Below, one piece after another: positions 9,401 to 15,600 of a stretch of DNA of 39,218 nucleotides. Each line of letters starts with the position of its first letter. Position 1 is the first letter of the stretch. The stretch is from Pleurocapsales cyanobacterium LEGE 10410 (GTDB lineage: Bacteria; Cyanobacteriota; Cyanobacteriia; Cyanobacteriales; Xenococcaceae). Under the pieces are notes generated by a model. It was not told where the DNA came from. It saw only the letters and a list, made by a program, of their open reading frames with translations, and did not search any database. The stretch spans positions 1 to 39,218 of the forward strand of contig JADEXJ010000048.1 of NCBI GenBank assembly GCA_015207195.1, in the 5' to 3' direction. The position numbers and the translations under genes were made by a program.

Positions 9401-9811
9401 TTATTTTGTCCCAGAATTATCTTTGCCCATTAAAATATCCCAAGCAACTTGGGCAGCTTCTTGAAGGCGATCGCCCAAAGCAGTAATTTCATCGACGGTT
9501 TTTTGCCAGTTTTCCTGGGCATCTCTTTGAATCATTTCGACAGAATGTTCGATTCGTTTAGGATTTAGCAGTTCGTTTTGTTCCAGGGCTTCTCTAGCAT
9601 TGCGAACGGCATTTAGATAAGCATCCTGGCTGAGAGTTTGTGCATTTTCAATTTCTGACTGCGCTCGCTTTTTGATTGCTTCTACCAAGGCTTTAGTTTC
9701 TTTTTTAATCTGTTCGTCCTGTCCCTCCATTTCCTTTTCGACTAAGGCGTTGGTTTCAGGACTTACATGGACGATATCTGTTTCTTTGTTATCGGGAGTG
9801 TTATTAGTCAT
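9401..9811 (-). CDS. Hypothetical charged helical protein
   Basis: A 136-residue soluble protein, highly charged and predicted almost wholly alpha-helical, with no Cys and no signal peptide. It has long Glu/Lys/Gln-rich amphipathic stretches (residues 20-75) and ends in a more hydrophobic helix (AAQVAWDILMG). I do not recognise the family. It converges with clpB and is divergent from the XRE-ClpN regulator gene at 9974. The 162-base gap between the two divergent starts carries paired operator-like palindromes, so that regulator may also control this gene. Confidence 0.65.
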   Translation of the reverse strand: MTNNTPDNKETDIVHVSPETNALVEKEMEGQDEQIKKETKALVEAIKKRAQSEIENAQTLSQDAYLNAVRNAREALEQNELLNPKRIEHSVEMIQRDAQENWQKTVDEITALGDRLQEAAQVAWDILMGKDNSGTK

Positions 9812-9901
9812 AGTCGGTTTTTTTAATTCAACATATTAATATTTTAATAATTTTGTCTATTTTCTCTACCTATATAGCAAAAGTTGCCGAACTTCGGGGT
9901 T

Positions 9902-9920
9902 TGTTAAGTCATACTTGACA
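9902..9920. promoter_or_regulatory. Operator-like palindrome, copy 1
   Basis: TGTTAAGT-CAT-ACTTGACA: two 8-base arms around a 3-base centre, matching as inverted repeats at 7 of 8 positions. The right arm contains TTGACA (9915-9920), a good -35 element, which pairs with TGTAAA at 9937-9942 as a possible -10 (16-base spacer). The same site recurs 35 bases further on. Probable binding site of the XRE protein encoded just downstream. Confidence 0.65.
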
Positions 9921-9936
9921 TTTAGTTTGCTGGTTT

Positions 9937-9955
9937 TGTAAAGTGTTACTTGACA
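9937..9955. promoter_or_regulatory. Operator-like palindrome, copy 2
   Basis: TGTAAAGT-GTT-ACTTGACA, with the same 8-3-8 structure and an identical right arm to the site at 9902-9920. Centre-to-centre distance is 35 bases. It overlaps the proposed -10 element and ends 18 bases before the GTG start of the XRE-ClpN gene, so bound protein would block transcription. Autorepression is the simplest reading. Confidence 0.65.
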
Positions 9956-9973
9956 ATAAATAGTTGATCAGAA

Positions 9974-10636
9974 GTGAAAAACCGACTAAAAGAACTTAGA
10001 AAAACTCATGGTTGGTCACAGGCAGATTTGGCAAGAAGGTTAAAAATTAGTCGCCAAGCTGTTAACGGGTTTGAGTCGGGGAAGTTTACTCCTAGTCTGG
10101 AAATGGCTTTGAAAATTGCTGGACTATTTAATGTCGCAGTTGAATCAATATTTGTATATCAGGAGAAAAGTCCGATGCAAACTCTAATTGAAAATATTAC
10201 ACAGTGGTTGCCCAAAGGTGAAAAATTCACCTACAAGGCAATTGAAGCAATCGAATATGCTCAATACCAAGCTGCGCTTTCCCAATATTCGCAAGTCGAA
10301 CCAGAACATCTATTGTACGGTTTACTCAATCATCCAACTACTACGGCTACGCGTTTGTTAATAGAACATGGTTTAACTTTAAATGAAGATAATGCGATCG
10401 CCCGACAAGAAGTTCCTAAAATCACTAAGTTTAGTCCAGAAAGTAAATATGTCTTAGAGCTAGCCTTAAATATTGCAAGACTAAGGCAGAAAAAATATAT
10501 CGATACCGAACATCTACTTTTAGGCTTGGTTCAACTAATGCAGTTGGGAGACGAGAATTTAACCGATATTTTTCAAAGAAACGAGGTAGATACGCGATCG
10601 CTAATCGAAAAGATTACCGAGTTAAATTATAAGTAA
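9974..10636 (+). CDS. XRE-family repressor fused to a Clp N-terminal domain
   Basis: The first 60 residues are a compact Cro/CI-type helix-turn-helix (RLKELRKTHGWSQADLARRL, then SRQAVNGFESGKFTPSLEMALKIA), close to the short YgzD-like regulators. After a linker, residues 80-215 form the two-repeat Clp N-domain: YSQVEPEHLLYGLL and YIDTEHLLLGLVQL are the twin signature helices seen in ClpA/ClpB/ClpC N-domains. There is no ATPase module. The start is GTG 9974. The domain pairing suggests a DNA-binding protein that senses a ligand, adaptor or damaged protein through a Clp-type surface. clpB lies 650 bases upstream, and the promoter has two matching operators. The function as a stress or proteostasis regulator is inference. 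Confidence 0.85.
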   Translation: MKNRLKELRKTHGWSQADLARRLKISRQAVNGFESGKFTPSLEMALKIAGLFNVAVESIFVYQEKSPMQTLIENITQWLPKGEKFTYKAIEAIEYAQYQAALSQYSQVEPEHLLYGLLNHPTTTATRLLIEHGLTLNEDNAIARQEVPKITKFSPESKYVLELALNIARLRQKKYIDTEHLLLGLVQLMQLGDENLTDIFQRNEVDTRSLIEKITELNYK

Positions 10637-10670
10637 CCGTATAAATGTATTCCTACGGTCAAGTAATTAA

Positions 10671-11843
10671 CTAACAACATACTAAAGGAGGCATCAAGCG
10701 ACAAATAACCTGCTTTAAAACCATTGCCGTCCAGTCAATATCTGCCGTCGTCGTATCTCTACCCAAAGTTAAGCGAATACCTCTTTTTGCTGCTGCTGCG
10801 TCGTAACCCATTGCCGATAAGATCGGACTGGGGCTAAGTTTGCCACTGTGACAGGCAGAACCTGCACTAATACCAATTCCCGCCAAATTTAACTGTCGGA
10901 CAATAGTTTTTCCCGTTACGTCTTTGGCTTGGTTAGCATAGCGATCGCTCAAGATCAAGCTGACATGATGAGGTAAGCGATATAGCCGATCTCCTGTGGT
11001 TTCCAGACAGGGATAATCCGCCAGCAGGTCAAACAGCCGATCTCGCAACTCAATCAGACGAAAAGCTTCAGTTTTCATTTCCGCTGCTGCTAACTCCGCA
11101 GCAATTCCCATACTCGCGATCGCAGGCAGGGCTTGAGTTCCCGAACGAACATTGGCTTCTTGTCCGCCACCACCTAGCAAGGGTACAAGCTCAACGCCAT
11201 GACGAATATACAAAGCACCTGCTCCCTGAATACCGTATATCTTATGGGAAGAGAGAGATAATAAATCTACCCCAAGCTGATGTACATCAATCGGTAACCG
11301 TCCCGCCACCTGTACCGCGTCAGTATGAAACAAGGCACCATGTTCTCTGGTTATTTTTGCCAATCGTTCGATCGGTTGCAGCGTGCCTACTTCGCTTTGT
11401 CCATAGATAATAGAGACTAAAACTGTATTCTCCTGTAGGGCAGTCTGTAGGTCTAAAGGATTGACCCTACCGTATTGGTTGACAGGTAATCTAGTTACTT
11501 GCCAACCCCACTGTTCTAATAGTTTTGCTGGCTCATTGATGGCGGAATGTTCGACGCTAGAAATAATAATATGTTGTGGAGTGCGGTATTTTCTAGCCAC
11601 GCCTAAAATAGCCAAATTATCAGCTTCTGTTCCCCCAGAGGTAAATACAATAGATTCAGGATTGAGAGCGTTTAGCAAACCAGCTATCTGTAGTCTAGCC
11701 GTTTCTAAAACTGTTGCCGATCTTTGTCCCCAATCATGGAGACTAGAGGGATTACCCCACTGTTGTTGAAGTACAGTCTGAGCTATGGCGATCGCCTCTG
11801 AGCGGGGTTTAGTCGTCGCGCTATTATCTAAATAAATTTGCAT
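10671..11843 (-). CDS. Cysteine desulfurase (NifS/IscS class)
   Basis: PLP enzyme that takes sulfur from cysteine as a persulfide for Fe-S cluster, thiamine or tRNA thiolation pathways. The 390 residues start MQIYLDNSATTKP, with TSGGTEADNLAI for cofactor phosphate binding, the Schiff-base Lys201 in SSHKIYG, the RSGTQ motif, and the catalytic Cys331 in SAGSACHSG. The short loop around Cys331 fits the NifS/IscS group I rather than the SufS group. No iscU, nifU or iscR lies beside it, so it is a free-standing copy. It converges with the XRE-ClpN gene (34-base gap). Confidence 0.93.
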   Translation of the reverse strand: MQIYLDNSATTKPRSEAIAIAQTVLQQQWGNPSSLHDWGQRSATVLETARLQIAGLLNALNPESIVFTSGGTEADNLAILGVARKYRTPQHIIISSVEHSAINEPAKLLEQWGWQVTRLPVNQYGRVNPLDLQTALQENTVLVSIIYGQSEVGTLQPIERLAKITREHGALFHTDAVQVAGRLPIDVHQLGVDLLSLSSHKIYGIQGAGALYIRHGVELVPLLGGGGQEANVRSGTQALPAIASMGIAAELAAAEMKTEAFRLIELRDRLFDLLADYPCLETTGDRLYRLPHHVSLILSDRYANQAKDVTGKTIVRQLNLAGIGISAGSACHSGKLSPSPILSAMGYDAAAAKRGIRLTLGRDTTTADIDWTAMVLKQVICRLMPPLVCC

Positions 11844-12109
11844 ATAGTCAATTTCAATAAACTCTCAATTCTATTAACTTGAGCGAGCCTTGCCCTATTT
11901 ATAGTAATATTTTCTCTCGTTACAGCAACTTTTAACTACTCAATCAGATATATTTTCTGCTAGCTACTTGTCAATAGCCGATAGGTTGATCACTATCTAC
12001 TCGATACACAATCTATTTTCCGCTCTTCGTTTAAAAGAATTACTGCAATTACTACTAAATACTGAATTCATGTCGCAAAATATATAGAGCAATCAATGGA
12101 GTAAGAAAA

Positions 12110-13195
12110 ATGCTGTCATATGCCCTAGCGATCGTCGTAGCCTCAAGTAGTTTGGTGTTGTTCTTAACCGCTTTTTTTATGTCGGATATTCATCGCCAGG
12201 ATGACTTTTTATGGAGTGCCGTAGGCTTGTTTTATGCCTTAATATTGTGGTTTTGTGCCAGAAATATTACGGGAGCCGTGCTTTTGGGACAGACTGCTGC
12301 CACGGGTTTATTGGTCGTGTATGGTTGGCAAACTCTGAAGTTGAGAAAAGCGATCGCCAATCCAGCCCAAGCAGCCGAAATTAGTAATTTTTCTGTCTTA
12401 CAAAGTATCAATAATCTATTGAAACGTAACAAGTCTAAAACAAAACCAGCTGTCACCCCTACCGAAAGTCCGACTATGCCCAAGGTGACAGAACAAGAAA
12501 TAGCAATTCCTCAAGCTGCTGAGACTAAAACTACACCTGCAAAAGACGAAGTTTCCTCTGACTCGACTCAAGACAGACAAACAGCCCCGAAAACGGTAGA
12601 CACCAATATTTCTCTTCCAGAAGACCAGCCTGTCAAAGAAACAACTACTGTTGAGGTAGACGATGCTAATTCTCAACCCGCAGCTACAACAGATAACAAA
12701 GCGCAACAAGAACATAAGCATTCTGCAACTCAGCCTCAAAAGACATCAAATATGTCCGAAGCCGAAGTGGATAAAACAGATCGAGTTCAACCTCAACCAG
12801 TTGTTCGGGACAACCAAATAGAAACCTCTTCGGTTTCTGGTGAAAATGCCAAAACCCAACCAGAAACCAAAGTAAAACCAGCTGAAAAAATTGCTAGTGA
12901 CAGTCAAGAACAAATTAAGATGCCCAAGGTAGATGTCGAACCAGCATCCACAACGGTTGATCCTGAAATAACCGAACCTGAAAAAATTCCGCAAAAAAAA
13001 GCATCATCCCTTGACTCGTTAGAAACAGTAGAAGTCGCTGAAGTGTTAGAAGCAGTTCCAGAAGATGTATCGAGCGATGGAGAATCGGACGACTCGAACA
13101 TTATTGAGGTGACTACTACGGAGATTAATATTACTACTGAAACCAAAACAATCGATCCAGATCGAGATGATCATCCCGACTCAGAACAAAAATAA
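12110..13195 (+). CDS. Ycf66-family membrane protein with long acidic tail
   Basis: The N-terminal 85 residues hold three hydrophobic segments (about 3-24, 36-51 and 54-72) ending in LVVYGWQTLKLRKAIA, the pattern of the Ycf66 family of cyanobacteria and plastids. Residues 100-361 are a disordered, repetitive Glu/Thr/Pro/Lys-rich tail with no fold I can see. A TGGAG at 12097-12101 precedes the ATG by 8 bases and supports the start. The role of Ycf66 is unknown. The membrane anchor plus long cytoplasmic or lumenal tail suggests a tether or scaffold, but that is inference. The 266 bases before it contain no gene I can support. Confidence 0.75.
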   Translation: MLSYALAIVVASSSLVLFLTAFFMSDIHRQDDFLWSAVGLFYALILWFCARNITGAVLLGQTAATGLLVVYGWQTLKLRKAIANPAQAAEISNFSVLQSINNLLKRNKSKTKPAVTPTESPTMPKVTEQEIAIPQAAETKTTPAKDEVSSDSTQDRQTAPKTVDTNISLPEDQPVKETTTVEVDDANSQPAATTDNKAQQEHKHSATQPQKTSNMSEAEVDKTDRVQPQPVVRDNQIETSSVSGENAKTQPETKVKPAEKIASDSQEQIKMPKVDVEPASTTVDPEITEPEKIPQKKASSLDSLETVEVAEVLEAVPEDVSSDGESDDSNIIEVTTTEINITTETKTIDPDRDDHPDSEQK

Positions 13196-13247
13196 GAGTC
13201 AAACGATGATTCTTTACTATTTATTACTCTTTAATTTAAGATGCTCT

Positions 13248-13264
13248 GGTGGGCAATGCCCACC
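13248..13264. repeat. Perfect palindrome GGTGGGCAATGCCCACC
   Basis: Eight-base arms around a single A, lying 53 bases after the Ycf66-like gene. This palindrome is of the dispersed type found between genes in cyanobacterial genomes and could also fold as a small hairpin at the end of the transcript, although no T-run follows directly. Confidence 0.6.
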
Positions 13265-13466
13265 AAATTGAGATTTGTCCGTTAAAGTTGTTGACTATTG
13301 AAAGTAATAGATCTGGTGTAGCCTAGTTTGGGCAAAGATATCTACACAAATTTTTGATCGAGAATATGGCGTTGTTGCCTAAATAAAGTTGCAACAGACA
13401 GCAATTTGAAGATGGTAGATTGAAGTCAACTACAGCGAAAACCTACCAATAAAGAATTAATACCGC

Positions 13467-13970
13467 TTAAGGATTAGTTAGCTTTTTTGAACTCAATGTT
13501 ACCCAGTAGGTAATATCATCTTTGGTAATCTTTTTTTGCTGCTGAGTGTTCTCAACAGTTCGAGCATTATTTAGCTGGGAAGGAAATAAATTTTGTAAGA
13601 AAAATTCAACCGTATTTGGCTTAATCAAACCCTGTTTAATCGCAATATCTCCAAAACGAAGACAATGCTTACGCTGTTCTAGCAGAATAATTTTAATGTC
13701 TTCTTCGCTCAATAGTCCTGCTCTATTCAAATAAAATCCTATGGGATGTTCTATTTTTTTGTCAACCAGTTTAAACCATTCTTGAACAAAAAAATCAGCA
13801 GTATTTTGCTTGACCCATCCACGTAAAGCTAATATTTCTCCCAAGCGCATATCCTGATAATAAAGTTGATCGCGCAAAGCTAATTCTAGCTGTGGATTGG
13901 TAATTAAGCCTGCTTCTTGTAATATTTCACCGATCGGCTGGAAGGTAATAAATTTAGACATAAAAAACAC
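13467..13970 (-). CDS. Protein with two PilB/GspE N-terminal-like repeats
   Basis: A 167-residue soluble protein built of two similar units. IGEILQEAGLITNPQLELALRDQ (about 12-34) continues with MRLGEILALRGWVKQNTADFFVQEW, and the second unit has GLLSEEDIKIILLEQRKHCLRFGDIAIKQGLIKPNTVEFFLQNLF (about 83-130). The phrase 'lGeiLve.GliteeqLe.AL..Q' is that of the type II secretion/type IV pilus ATPase N-domain (MshEN family), which in some members binds cyclic di-GMP. The ATPase itself is absent. An alternative start is ATG 13961. It may be a ligand-sensing adaptor related to pili, but this rests only on fold resemblance. Confidence 0.65.
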   Translation of the reverse strand: MFFMSKFITFQPIGEILQEAGLITNPQLELALRDQLYYQDMRLGEILALRGWVKQNTADFFVQEWFKLVDKKIEHPIGFYLNRAGLLSEEDIKIILLEQRKHCLRFGDIAIKQGLIKPNTVEFFLQNLFPSQLNNARTVENTQQQKKITKDDITYWVTLSSKKLTNP

Positions 13971-14091
13971 CGAAAATAAGCATAAATTTCTCAGATATAG
14001 TCAGATGTTTAAGATTAAAACAACACCCATTAAATGCTAGGACGTTTGTTTAACAACCCTAACAATATTTGTCTGCTGCAATCTAAGTTTG

Positions 14092-14131
14092 TCAAGCAAG
14101 ATATATCGATTAAATATATAGCCTTGCTTGA
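14092..14131 (-). terminator. Hairpin downstream of S-formylglutathione hydrolase gene
   Basis: TCAAGCAAG (14092-14100) and CTTGCTTGA (14123-14131) are a perfect 9-base inverted repeat, extended by ATATAT/ATATAT inside with a small bulge. It begins 11 bases past the stop of the esterase gene on the reverse strand. The U-run on that strand is poor, so it is either a weak terminator or an mRNA-end stabiliser. Confidence 0.4.
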
Positions 14132-14142
14132 GATTATTAAGT

Positions 14143-14994
14143 TTATTTATTTAAATAAGTAGCATGATGCTGAATATGATCTTTTATAAAACTACTAATC
14201 GTAAAATAGCTGTGATCGTATCCCGTTTGCCATCGCAAATTAAGATTTTGTTGCACTTGTTCACAAGCTTTCTGAAATTTTTCGGGCAGCAGTTGTTGTT
14301 GTTGATAAAATTGGTCGTCAGTTCCCTGATCGATCAAGATTGTCGAATCTAACTGAGTATGTTTAATTAGTTCACTAGCATCATATTCTGCCCACTTTTG
14401 CCTGTCGTTCCCTAAATATGCCGTAAACGCTTTTTTACCCCAAGGACAATCCATTGGTGCTGCAATAGGAGCAAAAGCTGACACTGATAAATATTGTTGG
14501 GGATTTTTGAGCGCGCAAATCAATGCCCCGTGTCCGCCCATTGAATGCCCGAAAATGCTTTGTTTGTCTGGTTTGACCGAAAAATTGGCAATAATCAGGG
14601 CAGGTAATTCTTGAGTAATGTAGCTATACATTTGGTAGTGTTTTCGCCAAGGGCTTTCCGTAGCATCTACATAAAAACTCGCACCACTTCCCAAATCCCA
14701 GGTATCATCTTCTCCTGGTATTCTTGTATGACGAGGGCTAGTATCTGGAACTACTAGCATGATTCCCAATTCAGCAGCATATTGTTGTGCGCCAGCTTTG
14801 GTAATGAAGTTTTCTTCAGTGCAGGTTAATCCAGATAAATAGTAAAGAATTGGTACTGCCTGAGACTGTGCTTGGGGTGGCAGATAAACCGCAAAATTCA
14901 TCTCGTGGTTACAAGCGGATGAATGATGGGAGTAATAGGCAACAGTGCCATCGAAACAGCGGTATTCTGACTTGAGATTGGGAGAATTAGACAT
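14143..14994 (-). CDS. S-formylglutathione hydrolase (esterase D family)
   Basis: Serine hydrolase that splits S-formylglutathione to formate and glutathione, the last step of glutathione-dependent formaldehyde detoxification. The alpha/beta-hydrolase signature [10 protein letters not shown] places the nucleophile at Ser151, the acid near DQGTDDQF, and the base at His261 in [19 protein letters not shown] is also typical of the family. I start it at ATG 14994 ([11 protein letters not shown], 283 residues, the usual length); an upstream frame extension relies on a TTG. The partner formaldehyde dehydrogenase is not adjacent. Confidence 0.93.
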   Translation of the reverse strand: MSNSPNLKSEYRCFDGTVAYYSHHSSACNHEMNFAVYLPPQAQSQAVPILYYLSGLTCTEENFITKAGAQQYAAELGIMLVVPDTSPRHTRIPGEDDTWDLGSGASFYVDATESPWRKHYQMYSYITQELPALIIANFSVKPDKQSIFGHSMGGHGALICALKNPQQYLSVSAFAPIAAPMDCPWGKKAFTAYLGNDRQKWAEYDASELIKHTQLDSTILIDQGTDDQFYQQQQLLPEKFQKACEQVQQNLNLRWQTGYDHSYFTISSFIKDHIQHHATYLNK

Positions 14995-15202
14995 AATTTT
15001 GAGTTGGCTACTTACCAATCAAAATATCTGGTTCAGGTTGTCGGTTGCAATACCTTGGATAAATTTAAGACTTTTTATGTAGTGTATCAAATACATATTG
15101 TAAGCTTGTATAATTGCGTTGCTTAATATTTGAGTTTATTTTTCCTCTTTACCATGACTGAAATAGATATATTAAAAACAAGACAATATTCCTAATTAAT
15201 TG

Positions 15203-15586
15203 ATGAAATTAAATAAAATTATAGCGATCGCTAGCACGGGTTTTTTATGCTCGATCTTATTAGCTAGCTGTGGAGGACAAGCCAAAATGGAACAGTGTAA
15301 GTTTGTAGAAATTGAGCCTGGAGAGTTTGAAGTCGAGTTTGGCGATATTGATGCTGAAGGTGGCGAAGTAGAAATGGTGTGCGGAGACAAAATTGTTGAT
15401 GTGCCTTGGAATCAATTTAAAAGAAGACTGCGTGTCGATCCTCAGAGGTATATTAATAATCTTGAAGCGTTTAAACGAGAAGTTACTTGTCTGATTAACG
15501 AAAAATCTCAAGATAAAGTAGTTTTTTGTTCTCGACCAAATTCTAACGATGAGTTTGTCAGCTTGAAGTTCAATTATGATGATTAG
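15203..15586 (+). CDS. Small cysteine-rich lipoprotein
   Basis: A 127-residue protein with a clear lipoprotein signal: basic N-terminus (MKLNK), hydrophobic stretch, and the lipobox LLASC about 22 residues in, so the mature chain starts at Cys-Gly-Gly. The mature part is acidic and has four further cysteines (in EQCKF, EMVCGD, EVTCLI and VVFCSR), enough for two disulfides, which suits an exported protein. No domain is recognised. The ATG at 15203 follows a TTG that also opens the frame; ATG is preferred. It ends 14 bases before the exonuclease-ATPase gene in the same direction, so the two are probably co-transcribed. Confidence 0.8.
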   Translation: MKLNKIIAIASTGFLCSILLASCGGQAKMEQCKFVEIEPGEFEVEFGDIDAEGGEVEMVCGDKIVDVPWNQFKRRLRVDPQRYINNLEAFKREVTCLINEKSQDKVVFCSRPNSNDEFVSLKFNYDD

Positions 15587-15600
15587 ATTAATACTGCTCG

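Noticed and set aside
12416-12994. Reverse ORFs within the Ycf66-like gene tail
   Set aside because: Low-complexity Phe/Cys/Gly-rich translations that mirror the Glu/Thr/Lys-rich codons of the real gene.
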